Shown: positions 30,939 to 40,466 of the stretch, piece after piece
Numbering within the stretch: position 1 is the stretch's first letter
How the letters are laid out: every line of letters starts with the position of its first letter
NCBI RefSeq assembly: GCF_002848345.1
Contig: NZ_CP025429.1
Coordinates: forward strand, 930,001 to 994,000
From: Chromobacterium sp. ATCC 53434
GTDB taxonomy: Bacteria; Pseudomonadota; Gammaproteobacteria; Burkholderiales; Chromobacteriaceae
DNA length: 64,000 nucleotides
Reading direction: 5' to 3'
Translations under genes and position numbers: made by a program
Notes under the pieces: generated by a model
The model's database searches: none
What the model was told of the DNA's origin: nothing
What the model saw: the letters and a program-made list of their open reading frames with translations, nothing else

Positions 30939-31868
30939 ATGGCTTTTGCATTTCTTTTCCCGGGGCAGGGCTCGCAGAGCCTGAAAATGATGGACGGCTT
31001 CGCCGACCTGCCCGTGGTGCAGCATACTTTCGAGGAAGCATCGGACACGCTGTCCGTCGACCTGTGGGCAATGCTGCAGGCCGATAGCGCCGATGCCATC
31101 AACGCCACCGTCAATACCCAGCCCATCATGCTCGCCGCCGGCTATGCCGCCTATCTGGCCTGGCAGGAGCTGAACGGCAAGCAGCCGTCCGTCGTGGCCG
31201 GCCACAGCCTGGGCGAATATACCGCCCTGGTGGCGGCTGGCGCCTTGCCGTTCGCCGAAGCGGTGAAGCTGGTGCGCCTGCGCGCCGAGGCGATGCAGCA
31301 GGCGGTGCCTGCCGGAACCGGCGCGATGGCCGCCATTCTCAACCTGTCCGACGACGACATCCGCGCCGCCTGCGTGGAGGCCGCCGACGGCGAGGTGGTG
31401 GAGGCCGTCAATTTCAATTCGCCGGGCCAGGTGGTGATCGCCGGCAACAAGGGCGCCGTCGAGCGCGCGATGGAGCTGTGCAAGGCTCGCGGCGCCAAGC
31501 GCGCGCTGCCGCTGCCGGTGTCGGTGCCGTCGCATTGCTCGCTGATGCGACCGGCTTCCGAGCAACTGGCGGCCGCGCTGGCCGAGGTTCATCTCAATGC
31601 GCCCGCAATACCCGTATTGCATAATGCCGATGTTGCCAGTTATGGTGACGCTGAGCGGATCCGCGACGCGCTGATCCGTCAGCTGTACATGCCGGTTCGC
31701 TGGACCGAAACCATCCAGAAGCTGGCTGCCGATGGCGTGACGCTGATGGCCGAGTGCGGTCCGGGCAAGGTGCTGGCCGGCCTGGCCAAACGCATAGACG
31801 GCAACGTCAAGTGCCTGGCGCTGACCGACCGCGCGGCGCTGGAAGCCGCGCGCGAGGCGCTGGCCTGA
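30939..31868 (+). CDS. fabD: malonyl-CoA:ACP transacylase
   Basis: FabD loads malonate on acyl carrier protein. The 309-residue protein has the oxyanion start FAFLFPGQGSQS, the nucleophile elbow VAGHSLGEYTAL and the catalytic His in VSVPSHCSLM. ATG 30939 has a gtggag Shine-Dalgarno and gives the conserved start MAFAFLFPGQ. The 126-base gap after fabH shows nothing else. Confidence 0.97.
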   Translation: MAFAFLFPGQGSQSLKMMDGFADLPVVQHTFEEASDTLSVDLWAMLQADSADAINATVNTQPIMLAAGYAAYLAWQELNGKQPSVVAGHSLGEYTALVAAGALPFAEAVKLVRLRAEAMQQAVPAGTGAMAAILNLSDDDIRAACVEAADGEVVEAVNFNSPGQVVIAGNKGAVERAMELCKARGAKRALPLPVSVPSHCSLMRPASEQLAAALAEVHLNAPAIPVLHNADVASYGDAERIRDALIRQLYMPVRWTETIQKLAADGVTLMAECGPGKVLAGLAKRIDGNVKCLALTDRAALEAAREALA

Positions 31869-31957
31869 TCGACATTCCGGCGGCCGGCCCCGCGGCGGGC
31901 CGCCATCGTCCCTTCGGCGCGAGCCGGGCGGGGCGTTGACAACAAGGAGACACATTG

Positions 31958-32695
31958 ATGAGTCTGCAAGGCAAAGTGGCGCTGGTGACCGGCGCCTCGC
32001 GCGGCATAGGCGCGGCGATCGCCGACGCGCTGGCCGCCGAGGGCGCCGTCGTGATCGGCACCGCCACGTCGGAATCCGGCGCGGCCGCCATCCATCAGCG
32101 GCTGTCCGCCGCCGGCGGCGCCGGCCGCGTGTTGGACGTCACCGGGCAGGGCGCCGTCGAGGCGCTGATCGAATTGGTGGAGCAGGAGTTCGGCGCGGTG
32201 GCGATTCTGGTCAATAATGCCGGGATCACTCGCGACGGCCTGTTGATGCGGATGAAGGACGACGATTGGGACGCCATCATGGACACCAATCTGAAGTCGG
32301 TGTTCAAGACATCGAAGGCAGTGATGCGCGGCATGATGAAGGCCCGCAGCGGCCGCATCATCAACATCGCCTCGGTGGTCGGCGCGATGGGCAATGCCGG
32401 CCAGGCCAACTACGCGGCCGCCAAGGCCGGCATCATCGGCTTCACCAAGTCGATGGCGCGCGAGGTCGGCAGCCGCAACATCACCGTCAACTGCGTGGCG
32501 CCGGGCTTCATCGACACCGATATGACCCGCGCGCTGCCGGAAGCGCAGCGCGAGGCGCTGGTGGGCCAGATTTCTCTGGGCCGCCTCGGCGACGCCAGTG
32601 ATATCGCCGACGCCGTCGTGTTTCTGGCGTCGGACCGCGCGGCCTACATCACCGGGCAGACCCTGCATGTGAATGGCGGGATGCTGATGCCTTGA
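31958..32695 (+). CDS. fabG: 3-oxoacyl-ACP reductase
   Basis: FabG reduces beta-ketoacyl-ACP with NADPH. The 245-residue SDR has TGASRGIGAAIADALA, the NNAG motif (LVNNAGITRDGLL), catalytic Ser in IINIASVVG and YxxxK in NYAAAKAG. ATG 31958 follows aaggag by 8 bases; a TTG one codon earlier is not needed. Confidence 0.97.
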   Translation: MSLQGKVALVTGASRGIGAAIADALAAEGAVVIGTATSESGAAAIHQRLSAAGGAGRVLDVTGQGAVEALIELVEQEFGAVAILVNNAGITRDGLLMRMKDDDWDAIMDTNLKSVFKTSKAVMRGMMKARSGRIINIASVVGAMGNAGQANYAAAKAGIIGFTKSMAREVGSRNITVNCVAPGFIDTDMTRALPEAQREALVGQISLGRLGDASDIADAVVFLASDRAAYITGQTLHVNGGMLMP

Positions 32696-32800
32696 GGCCA
32701 GTCGCCGCCATAGCAAGATTTAGGTAGGCTGCTCTAATTTTTTTTTGTAGAATACCGGGGTTTTGTGATCCCGAATCAGAAAGGTCAAGGGTTTAACCAA

Positions 32801-33040
32801 ATGGAAAACATCGAACAGCGCGTCAAGAAGATCGTTGCCGAACAACTGGGCGTGAACGAAGCCGAGATCAAGATCGAAAGCTCTTTCGTTGACGATCTGG
32901 GCGCGGACTCCCTGGATACCGTCGAGCTGGTGATGGCGCTGGAAGAAGAGTTCGAGTGCGAAATTCCGGACGAAGAGGCCGAGAAGATCACGACCGTTCA
33001 GCAAGCCGTCGACTACGTCACTGCCAACCTGAACAAGTAA
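32801..33040 (+). CDS. acpP: acyl carrier protein
   Basis: The 79-residue acidic protein carries fatty-acyl chains on a phosphopantetheine at S37 ([12 protein letters not shown]). It starts [15 protein letters not shown]. The 105 bases before it contain a T9 tract and TAGAAT (32748-32753), so an additional promoter is possible; high acpP expression would fit. Confidence 0.97.
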   Translation: MENIEQRVKKIVAEQLGVNEAEIKIESSFVDDLGADSLDTVELVMALEEEFECEIPDEEAEKITTVQQAVDYVTANLNK

Positions 33041-33058
33041 TCCCCGTTTTCGGGACCA

Positions 33059-33107
33059 GGACCTCTGCCCGGTGTTGCTTCGGCTCGCCTGCAGAGGTTC
33101 TTTTGTT
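33059..33107 (+). terminator. attenuator-like terminator between acpP and fabF
   Basis: Outer stem ggacctctgc / gcagaggttc (one mismatch), 22-nt loop with an inner GC-rich part, followed by ttttgtt. It would reduce transcription from acpP into fabF, which suits the much greater demand for ACP. Confidence 0.7.
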
Positions 33108-33205
33108 AAGAGAATTCCAAACGTGCGTTTGAATCGCTTGCAGGTTCGCGACGCGCGTCCGGCTTCACCGGGAGACTGCCCTCCCATCTCTCACGGGGAT
33201 TCTTC

Positions 33206-34447
33206 GTGTCCAAACGCAGAGTAGTAGTCACCGGCCTGGGGCATGTGTCTCCGGTCGGCAACGATGTCGCCACCGGCTGGGCCAATCTGTTGGCCGGCAA
33301 GAGCGGCATAGCCAGGATCACTCGTTTCGACGCCAGCGACATGGCTTGTCAGATCGCCGGCGAGGTCAAGGACTTCGACATCGGCCAGTACATCTCGCCG
33401 AAGGAAGCGCGTCGCAGCGACTTGTTCATCCACTTCGGCATCGCCGCGGCCCTGCAGGCCGTCGCCGACTCCGGACTGGACGACATCTCCGATCTGGACA
33501 AGACGCGTGTCGGCGTCAACATCGGTTCCGGCATCGGCGGCCTGCCGCTGATCGAGGATACCGGCGTGGCGTTGATGGAGGGCGGTCCGCGCAAGATCGG
33601 TCCGTTCTTCATTCCGGGCTCGCTGATCAACCTGATCGCCGGCCAGGTGTCCATCCTGAAGGGCTACCAGGGGCCGAGCTACGGCATCGTGTCCGCCTGC
33701 ACCACCGGCGCGCACTGCATCGGCGACGCCGCTCGCCTGATTCAGTACGGCGACGCCGACATCATGGTGGCCGGCGGCGCCGAGGGCGCGGTTTCGCGCC
33801 TGGGCATCGGCGGTTTCGCCGCGATGAAGGCGATGTCCACCCGCAATGACGATCCGGAAGCCGCTTCCCGTCCGTGGGACAAGGGGCGCGACGGTTTCGT
33901 GATGGGCGAGGGCGCCGGCGTGCTGGTGCTGGAAGAATACGAGCACGCGGTCAAGCGCGGCGCCAGAATCTACGCCGAGCTGATCGGCTTCGGCATGAGT
34001 TCCGACGCGCACCACATCACCGCGCCGAGCGCCGAGGGCCCGGCCCGCGGCGTAGCCAACGCGCTGCGCGACGCCGGCATCAACGGCGACGCGGTGCAGT
34101 ACGTCAACGCGCACGGCACGTCCACTCCGCTGGGTGACGCCAACGAGACCACCGCGCTGAAGATCGCCTTCGGCGACCATGCCAAGAAGCTGGTGGTCAA
34201 CTCCACCAAGTCGATGACCGGCCACCTGCTGGGCGGCGCCGGCGGTGTGGAGGCGATCTACACCATTCTGGCGATCCACAATCAGGTGTCGCCGCCGACC
34301 ATCAATATGGTCGAGCAGGATCTGGAGTCCGGTTGCGATCTGGATTACGCGGCCAACACCGCGCGCGACATGAAGATCGAGGTGGGCATTTCCAACTCCT
34401 TCGGCTTCGGCGGCACCAACGGCACCCTGGTGTTCAAACGGGTCTGA
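33206..34447 (+). CDS. fabF: beta-ketoacyl-ACP synthase II
   Basis: FabF elongates acyl-ACP. The 413-residue protein has the Cys nucleophile in [14 protein letters not shown] and the two histidines in [13 protein letters not shown] and [12 protein letters not shown]. It starts at GTG 33206 ([12 protein letters not shown] after the initiator) with acgggga as Shine-Dalgarno. A terminator follows, then pabB. Confidence 0.97.
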   Translation: MSKRRVVVTGLGHVSPVGNDVATGWANLLAGKSGIARITRFDASDMACQIAGEVKDFDIGQYISPKEARRSDLFIHFGIAAALQAVADSGLDDISDLDKTRVGVNIGSGIGGLPLIEDTGVALMEGGPRKIGPFFIPGSLINLIAGQVSILKGYQGPSYGIVSACTTGAHCIGDAARLIQYGDADIMVAGGAEGAVSRLGIGGFAAMKAMSTRNDDPEAASRPWDKGRDGFVMGEGAGVLVLEEYEHAVKRGARIYAELIGFGMSSDAHHITAPSAEGPARGVANALRDAGINGDAVQYVNAHGTSTPLGDANETTALKIAFGDHAKKLVVNSTKSMTGHLLGGAGGVEAIYTILAIHNQVSPPTINMVEQDLESGCDLDYAANTARDMKIEVGISNSFGFGGTNGTLVFKRV

Positions 34448-34474
34448 TCGCCTCCGCGGGCGATTGACAGTGCG

Positions 34475-34510
34475 AACCGCTGCGTTACACTCGCAGCGGT
34501 TTTCTTTTTT
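34475..34510 (+). terminator. intrinsic terminator after fabF
   Basis: Stem aaccgctgcg / cgcagcggtt, loop ttacact, then a T-rich tract (ttttctttttt). It closes the fatty-acid operon. Confidence 0.92.
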
Positions 34511-34578
34511 TCGCCGCCGCTCAAGGCGGGCGGCGAGGTTGCAAATCAGTGCCGGGCCTTGCCGGCCCAGGACGGCGG

Positions 34579-35871
34579 ATGTTTACCCAGAAACTCGATT
34601 TCATTCCCGATCTGCTGGCGCTGCATGCCGCAGACCGCGAGCACTTTCCCTACCTGATGCAGTCGTCCGGCGACGGCGGCTGGGACATGCTGTTGATGCA
34701 GAGCGAGCGGCGCCTGTTCTCCGGCGGCGAGGGACAGGCCTTTTTCGACGAGGTGCGCGGCTTCCGGCCGCAGCCGGTGTCCAATCCGCACGGCCTGCCC
34801 TTTGTCGGCGGCTGGTTCGTTTACCTGGCCTACGATTTGCTGTCGGAATTCGAGCCGCATGTGCCGGCCGCCTTGCCGGACAGCTTCCCGCTGGCGGTGT
34901 GGGCGCGCGCGCCGGCCGCGGTGCTGGTGGACCGCGCGAAGCGCGAGGCCTGGCTGGTCGGCGAGACGGCCGACGACTGGCACGCGCTGGAGCGTCTGGT
35001 GGCGGCCAGGCCGGCCTTCGACCCCAGGCCGGTGGCGCTGGCCGGATTGGAGGAAGACCCGCCCGAGTGGTATACCGACGCGGTGCGGCGGCTGAAGCGC
35101 TACATCTACGACGGCGACGTGTTCCAGGTGAATATCTCGCGCGGCTGGCGCGCGCAGCTGGCCGGGGAGCTGAGCGCGCCCGATCTGTATGCCGCGCTGC
35201 GCCGCGCCAATCCGGCGCCGTTCTCGGCGCTGGCCGATTTCGGCGACGCGCAGATCGTCAGCTCGTCGCCGGAGCGGCTGGTGCGGGTGCGGGACGGTTG
35301 GGCCGAGACCCGGCCGATCGCCGGCACCCATCCGCGTTCGAAGGACCCGGCCGAGGACGCCGAGCTGAAGAAGCGGCTGATCAGCAGCGTCAAGGAGCGC
35401 GCCGAGCACGTGATGCTGATAGACCTGGAACGCAACGACCTGGGTCGGATCAGCCGGCCGGGCACCGTCGAGGTCAACGAGCTGATGGCGGTGGCCAGCT
35501 ACGCCTACGTCCATCACATAGAATCCAATGTCCGCGGCCAGCTGCGCGACGACGTCGCGCCGGTCGACGTGCTGCGCGCGCTGTTCCCCGGCGGCACCAT
35601 CACCGGCTGTCCCAAGGTGAGGACGATGCAGATCATCCGCGAACTGGAGAACAGCGCCCGCCGCGCCTATACCGGCAGCCTCGGCTACCTGAACCGCGAC
35701 GGCACGATGGACTTCAACATCCTGATCCGCACCTTCATGCAGGAAGGGAGCAAGCTGCGTTTCCGCGCCGGCGGCGGCATCGTCGCTGATTCGGATCCCG
35801 AGCGCGAATTGATGGAAACCCGCCACAAGGCGCGCGGCCTGCTCAGGGCGCTGGGCGTGGAGCAGGCCTGA
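34579..35871 (+). CDS. pabB: aminodeoxychorismate synthase component I
   Basis: PabB converts chorismate to 4-amino-4-deoxychorismate on the way to folate. The 430-residue protein has the chorismate-enzyme core: DVFQVNISRGW, SSSPERLVRV, PIAGTHPRSKDPAED, LERNDLGRIS, HIESNVRGQL, ALFPGGTITGCPK. PIAGT with the nucleophilic Lys environment marks PabB rather than TrpE (PIxGT with other context). ATG 34579 lies after aggacggcgg. Its stop overlaps the pabC start (TGATG). Confidence 0.93.
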   Translation: MFTQKLDFIPDLLALHAADREHFPYLMQSSGDGGWDMLLMQSERRLFSGGEGQAFFDEVRGFRPQPVSNPHGLPFVGGWFVYLAYDLLSEFEPHVPAALPDSFPLAVWARAPAAVLVDRAKREAWLVGETADDWHALERLVAARPAFDPRPVALAGLEEDPPEWYTDAVRRLKRYIYDGDVFQVNISRGWRAQLAGELSAPDLYAALRRANPAPFSALADFGDAQIVSSSPERLVRVRDGWAETRPIAGTHPRSKDPAEDAELKKRLISSVKERAEHVMLIDLERNDLGRISRPGTVEVNELMAVASYAYVHHIESNVRGQLRDDVAPVDVLRALFPGGTITGCPKVRTMQIIRELENSARRAYTGSLGYLNRDGTMDFNILIRTFMQEGSKLRFRAGGGIVADSDPERELMETRHKARGLLRALGVEQA

Positions 35872-36683
35872 TGGCGATGCTGGTCAACGGCCTGCCGGGC
35901 GAGTCGGTGTCGGCGCTGGACCGCGGCTTCAACTACGGCGATGGCGTGTTCCGCACCATGCAGCTGCGCCATGGCCGGCCGTGGATGTGGCGCTGGCAGT
36001 ACGCGCGGCTGGCCGACGACGCGGCGCGGCTGGCGCTGACGCTGCCGGACGAGCAGCAGCTGCTGGACGAGTTGATGGCGCTGGGGCGGGAGTACCCGTT
36101 GGCGGTGGGCAAGATCGTGATCAGCCGCGGCGTCGGCGCGCGCGGCTACGCGATGACCGGCGCCGGCGCGCCGACGCGCATCGTGTCGGTGACGCCGTGG
36201 GACGGCTATCCGGCCGAATGCGGCGAGCGGGGCGTGACCGCGCGCTGGTGCGAATTGCGCCTGTCGCTGCAGCCGCGCTTGGCCGGCGTCAAGCACCTGA
36301 ACCGGCTGGAGAGCGTGCTGGCGCGTTCCGAGTGGAGCGATCCGGCGATACGGGAGGGCCTGCTGCTGGATCAGGACGGCTGGCTGGCCGAGGGCACGAT
36401 GAGCAATGTCTATCTGCTGCGGGACGGGGAGATCCAGACGCCCTTGCTCGATCGCTGCGGCGTGAACGGCGCCGTTCGGGATTGGTTGACAGGCAATGTT
36501 TCGAATTTCGGACTGAAATTTTCTGAAAAGCGACTTTCCGCCGCCGATCTGATTGACGCTGAGGCGGCCTTTCTCTCCAATAGCCTGATCGGCATCTGGC
36601 CGCTGGCCCGCCTGGGCGAGCGAGTCTGGCTGTCTTCACCTTTGCTGCAGGCATTGCGGCAAGCCTTACTACAACAAGCCTGA
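35871..36683 (+). CDS. pabC: aminodeoxychorismate lyase
   Basis: PabC releases pyruvate from aminodeoxychorismate to give 4-aminobenzoate. The 270-residue fold-type-IV PLP protein has RGFNYGDGVFRTM, the Schiff-base Lys in AGVKHLNRLESVLA, and WLAEGTMSNVYLL. Its start overlaps the pabB stop, so the two enzymes are translationally coupled, which fits their successive steps. Confidence 0.93.
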   Translation: MAMLVNGLPGESVSALDRGFNYGDGVFRTMQLRHGRPWMWRWQYARLADDAARLALTLPDEQQLLDELMALGREYPLAVGKIVISRGVGARGYAMTGAGAPTRIVSVTPWDGYPAECGERGVTARWCELRLSLQPRLAGVKHLNRLESVLARSEWSDPAIREGLLLDQDGWLAEGTMSNVYLLRDGEIQTPLLDRCGVNGAVRDWLTGNVSNFGLKFSEKRLSAADLIDAEAAFLSNSLIGIWPLARLGERVWLSSPLLQALRQALLQQA

Positions 36684-36837
36684 TGCATGGCGCCGGGGAA
36701 CGTCGGCGCGATGTTCCGCTTGCCGCGCCGGCCGGCCCCTTCCATCTTCCGAATCGACCCGATCGCGCCGGAGCGGACGGGTTTTGTCCGGCGTCGCGCC
36801 AAGCGCGGCGGGCTGGATAACCCGGAAGAGGTTGCCT

Positions 36838-38019
36838 GTGAAATTGATCCTGAAACTGCTGGCCGGCATGGCGGTCGGCCTGCTGCTGGGCCTGTACGCG
36901 CCCGGTCCGCTGCTGACGCTGCTGCTGACCTTCAAGGGTTTGTTTAGCCAGTTCATCGGCTTCATGATCCCGTTGATCATCGTGTTCTACATCATGAGCG
37001 GCATCGCCGCGCTGGAGACCGGCTCCGGCCGCATGCTGGGCTGGACCGTCGGCCTGGCCTATGCGTCCACCGTGCTGTCAGGCGCGCTGGCTTTCGCCGC
37101 GGCGTCGACCCTGCTGCCGCAATGGCTGGGCGCGGCCGCCGCGGTGCCGGCCGCCGCGGCCAAGCTGTCCCCGCTGTTCAAGCTGGAGATCAAGCCGCTG
37201 TTCGATGTGATGACGGCGTTGATGCTGGCCTTCGTCTTCGGCCTGGGCATCGTCGCCACCGGCGCGGCGCGCTTGCGCGAGATCGCCGAGCAGGGCAAGG
37301 ACATCGTCGAGATGGTGCTGGCGCGCGTGCTGGTGCCGTTGCTGCCGGCTTACATCGCCTGCGAATTCGCCGACATGGCCGCCGCCGGCACCGCCTTCGC
37401 CACGCTGAAGACTTTCGGCGTGGTGCTGCTGATGGCCATCGGCCTGCACTGGCTGTGGCTGGCCGCGCTGTACGGCGCCAGCGGCGCCTTGTTGGGCCGC
37501 AATCCGCTGTCGCTGCTGCGCGCGATGCTGCCGGCCTATTTCACCGCGCTGGGCACGATGTCGTCGGCGGCCACGATACCGGTGGCGCTGCGCTCGGCCG
37601 GCAATATGAAGGTCTCGCCGCCGGTGGTGAATTTCGTGATGCCGCTGTGCGCCACCATCCACCTGTGCGGTTCCACCATCACCCTGGTCAGCTGCGCCAC
37701 CGCGGTGATGTTGATGAGCCATGGTCTGGAAGTACCGGGCTGGGACGTGATGCTGCCCTTCATCCTGTTGTTGGGCGTGACCATGGTGGCTGCGCCGGGC
37801 GCGCCCGGCGGCGGCGTGATGTCGGCGTTGGGCATCCTGTCCAGCGTGCTGGGTTTCCCGGAAGCCAGCCTGGCGCTGATGATCGCCCTCTATCTGGCCC
37901 AGGACAGCTTCGGCACCGCCTGCAATGTGGCCGGCGACGGCGTGGTCGCGCTATGGGTCGATCGCCTGTCCGGCCGGACCAAGGCGCCGGCCGGCGAAAC
38001 GGCCGCGCAGCGCGTTTGA
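36838..38019 (+). CDS. cation:dicarboxylate symporter family transporter (DAACS)
   Basis: The 393-residue membrane protein belongs to the GltP/DctA family: FIGFMIPLIIVFYIMSGIAA (TM2), TMSSAATIPVALRSA as the serine-rich reentrant loop HP1, NFVMPLCATIHLCGS, and AAPGAPGGGVMSALGIL (HP2). A later GTACNVAGDGV segment replaces the usual TxxNVxGD motif in TM8, which coordinates substrate; dicarboxylate, glutamate or serine/threonine are possible. GTG 36838 follows ggaagag by 7 bases. A MITE-like element and then a terminator lie downstream. Confidence 0.9.
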   Translation: MKLILKLLAGMAVGLLLGLYAPGPLLTLLLTFKGLFSQFIGFMIPLIIVFYIMSGIAALETGSGRMLGWTVGLAYASTVLSGALAFAAASTLLPQWLGAAAAVPAAAAKLSPLFKLEIKPLFDVMTALMLAFVFGLGIVATGAARLREIAEQGKDIVEMVLARVLVPLLPAYIACEFADMAAAGTAFATLKTFGVVLLMAIGLHWLWLAALYGASGALLGRNPLSLLRAMLPAYFTALGTMSSAATIPVALRSAGNMKVSPPVVNFVMPLCATIHLCGSTITLVSCATAVMLMSHGLEVPGWDVMLPFILLLGVTMVAAPGAPGGGVMSALGILSSVLGFPEASLALMIALYLAQDSFGTACNVAGDGVVALWVDRLSGRTKAPAGETAAQRV

Positions 38020-38110
38020 TGGTGATTTGTTAAGCAGAACAAGTGATTTGGGGCGACCGGCGGTGGCGGGTATATTCCATCCCTTACCGTTTTCCTTTCC
38101 CGCGGGGTTA

Positions 38111-38379
38111 GAGCCTGTTCACGATCTTTTTGCGGCATCGGCGGTTTTCTGCCGGATGCAGGGCGCGGAAAACGGCTCGCCGCAGTGTCGCTCACTGCAA
38201 GAGACGTTTGACAACGCCATGCGCCGGCAGAAGGCGGCCCCGAAGGGCAGCCCATCGCAGGAGGTCATCTGCCGCGTTGTCGGGCTAGGCCTTGGAATCA
38301 CCAAGGCCTACGCCCTCCGCCTTGCATCTGGCCTCCTGCGTTGGGCTGCGCTGCTCGCAAAAAGATCGTGAACAGGCTC
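38111..38379. mobile_element. MITE-like repeat, copy B (269 bp, intact)
   Basis: Terminal inverted repeats gagcctgttcacgatctttt and its complement delimit the element, with TTA on both sides (38108-38110 and 38380-38382) as a probable target duplication. Inside, gcagcccatcgcaggagg (38247-38264) pairs with cctcctgcgttgggctgc, and taggccttgg / ccaaggccta (38286-38310) forms a second palindrome, so a large cruciform or hairpin can form. It has no ORF of its own, hence non-autonomous. It lies between the DAACS gene and that gene's probable terminator. Confidence 0.85.
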
Positions 38380-38422
38380 TTAAGGCGCAAGGTTTCGGTT
38401 TCTCTCGTTAGTCGTGTTTTTT

Positions 38423-38450
38423 GGCCGGGCTCTCGCCCGGCCTTTTTCTT
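38423..38450 (+). terminator. intrinsic terminator downstream of MITE copy B
   Basis: Stem ggccgggc / gcccggcc, loop tctc, then five T plus ctt. It was probably the terminator of the DAACS gene before the element inserted between them. Confidence 0.85.
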
Positions 38451-38482
38451 GTCGTAGCCGCAAAGAGACTTCGAGCAGGCGC

Positions 38483-38743
38483 TTATATCTGTTGGAACCA
38501 TTCCTCGTGAACCGGCATCGTCAAGTCGCGACGCCGCCGCGCCGGCAGCCAGGCGGCGCGGAAGGCCTCGCGGTCGACGATGTCGGAATAGACCTCCATC
38601 CAGGTGTCGGCGTCGTCGCAGCGGCGCAGCAGCTGGCCCGGCCAGCCGGCGGCGGCCAGTTCGGCCTGCAGCGCCGCCAGCCGCCCGCGGACGGCGTCGT
38701 GGTCGGATTCGATCTTGAAATAGCAATACAGCGTGGCGGTCAT
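38483..38743 (-). CDS. small DUF4936-like protein
   Basis: The 86-residue protein (MTATLYCYFKIESD, then DDADTWMEVYSDI and VHEEWFQQI) resembles a betaproteobacterial ferredoxin-like-fold family of unknown function (DUF4936), recalled rather than searched. It is divergent from tyrA with which it shares a 94-base promoter region. The upstream in-frame ATG at 38779 is less likely as it would overlap that region. Confidence 0.7.
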   Translation of the reverse strand: MTATLYCYFKIESDHDAVRGRLAALQAELAAAGWPGQLLRRCDDADTWMEVYSDIVDREAFRAAWLPARRRRDLTMPVHEEWFQQI

Positions 38744-38837
38744 CGCGTTCTCCGGACGGCGGGCTGGCCTGGTCGGCAAAATTGTTTATGATAGACCTTC
38801 GCGCCGCGCCGGTGGCGGAACAGCAAAGGGGGAGCAG

Positions 38838-39722
38838 GTGCAGCAGCAGATAGACACGCTGGTGGTGGCGGGCGTCGGCCTGATCGGCGGCTCGTTCGCG
38901 CTGGCGCTGAAGCGCGCGGGCCGGGTGAAGACCGTGATCGGCGTCGGCCGCACGCTGGCCAATCTGGGGAAGGCGCTGGCGCTGGGCGTGGTCGACGAGA
39001 TCAGCCAGGACATCGCCGCCGTCGCGCATCGCGCCGACGTGGCGCTGCTGGCGTCGCCGGTGGGCCAGATGGGCGCGTTGATGGCGGCGCTGGCGCCGGG
39101 CCTGAGGCCGGGCGCCGTGGTCACCGACGGCGGCAGCACCAAGAGCGATGTGGCGGCGCTGTACCGCCAGCACCTGCCCGGACATCTGCGCTGGTGCGTG
39201 CCGGCCCACCCGATCGCCGGTTCCGACCTGTCCGGCGCGGCCGCCGCGCAATACGGCCTGTACGAAAACCGCCGCGTGGTGCTGACGCCGCTGGAGGAGA
39301 CGCTGCCTCAGGCGGCGGACACGGTGGCCGGCTTGTGGCGGGCCTGCGGCGCCGAGATCCATGCGATGAGCGCGGCCGAGCACGACGCGGTGTTCGCCAG
39401 CGTCAGCCATCTGCCGCATTTGCTGGCCTTCGCCTATGTCGACCAGGTGGCGGCTAGGGCCGACGCCGAGCGCTGTTTCGATTTCGCCGCCACCGGCTTT
39501 CGCGATTTCACCCGCATCGCCGGCAGCCATCCGGAGATGTGGACCGACATCAGCCTGGCCAACCGCGACGCGCTGCTGGCCGAACTGGCCGATTACCGCG
39601 CCGGTCTGGATCGGATGGCCGCCTTGCTGGAAGCCGGCGACGCCGCCGGCCTGAACCGGCTGTTCGGCGAGGCGCGCGCCGCGCGCACGCGCTGGCACCA
39701 GCAATTCCTCCGGAGAGGATAG
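38838..39722 (+). CDS. tyrA: prephenate dehydrogenase
   Basis: This enzyme oxidatively decarboxylates prephenate (or arogenate) in tyrosine synthesis. The 294-residue protein has the NAD-binding start LVVAGVGLIGGSFALALKRA, TDGGSTKSDV, and the catalytic and arginine-binding part VPAHPIAGSDLSGAAAAQYG with HDAVFASVSHLPHLLAFA. No chorismate-mutase or ACT domain is fused. GTG 38838 has a strong Shine-Dalgarno (aaaggggga). The SDR gene starts 3 bases after its stop. Confidence 0.93.
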   Translation: MQQQIDTLVVAGVGLIGGSFALALKRAGRVKTVIGVGRTLANLGKALALGVVDEISQDIAAVAHRADVALLASPVGQMGALMAALAPGLRPGAVVTDGGSTKSDVAALYRQHLPGHLRWCVPAHPIAGSDLSGAAAAQYGLYENRRVVLTPLEETLPQAADTVAGLWRACGAEIHAMSAAEHDAVFASVSHLPHLLAFAYVDQVAARADAERCFDFAATGFRDFTRIAGSHPEMWTDISLANRDALLAELADYRAGLDRMAALLEAGDAAGLNRLFGEARAARTRWHQQFLRRG

Positions 39723-39725
39723 CGA

Positions 39726-40466
39726 ATGAGCGGCAAAGTGGTCTTGATCACCGGCGGCACGCGCGGGATAGGCGCGGCCGCCACGCGATTGCTGGTCGCC
39801 GCCGGCTGGCGGGTGGCCGCCAACTACCATTCGGACGAGGCCAGCGCGGCCGCGCTGAAGGACGAGCTGGGGGAGGCGGTGCAGCTGTTCCGCGCCGACG
39901 CGTCCGAGGAGAAGGCCGTCGTCCGCCTGTTCGACGACGCGATGTGCCATTACGGCCGGCTGGACGGCCTGGTCAACAACGCCGGCGTCACCGCGCCGAT
40001 GAGCCGGCTGGAGGACTACAGCGCCGAGCGGGTGGAGCGGGTATTGCGCGTCAATGTGCTGGGCCCGGTGCTGTGCTGCCGCGAGGCGGTGCGGCGGATG
40101 TCCACGCGCCATGGCGGCGACGGCGGCGCCATCGTCAATGTCTCGTCCGCCGCGTCGCGGCTGGGCTCCGCCGGCGAATACATCGATTACGCCGCCAGCA
40201 AGGGGGCGATCGACACGCTGACCCTGGGTCTGGCGCGCGAAGTGGCGGAAGAGGGCATACGCGTCAACGCGGTGCGCCCAGGTTTGATCGCAACCGACAT
40301 CCACGCCGCCAGCGGCGAGGCGGGCAGGGTGGCCCGACTGGCGCCGACGGTGCCGATGCGGCGTGGCGGCCGGCCGGACGAGGTGGCCGAGGCCATCGTC
40401 TGGCTGCTGTCCGACGCGGCCTCGTTCTGCACCGGCAGCCTGCTCGACGTGTCGGGCGGGCGCTAG
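39726..40466 (+). CDS. short-chain dehydrogenase/reductase
   Basis: The 246-residue classical SDR has [30 protein letters not shown], catalytic Ser in [11 protein letters not shown], and YAASKGAID with the YxxxK pair. A Thr/Asn after the first strand (AANYHSDE) suits NADP(H). It resembles YgfF-type oxidoreductases; no substrate can be named. Overlap spacing with tyrA suggests co-transcription. Its stop overlaps the convergent LysR gene by 4 bases. Confidence 0.85.
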   Translation: MSGKVVLITGGTRGIGAAATRLLVAAGWRVAANYHSDEASAAALKDELGEAVQLFRADASEEKAVVRLFDDAMCHYGRLDGLVNNAGVTAPMSRLEDYSAERVERVLRVNVLGPVLCCREAVRRMSTRHGGDGGAIVNVSSAASRLGSAGEYIDYAASKGAIDTLTLGLAREVAEEGIRVNAVRPGLIATDIHAASGEAGRVARLAPTVPMRRGGRPDEVAEAIVWLLSDAASFCTGSLLDVSGGR

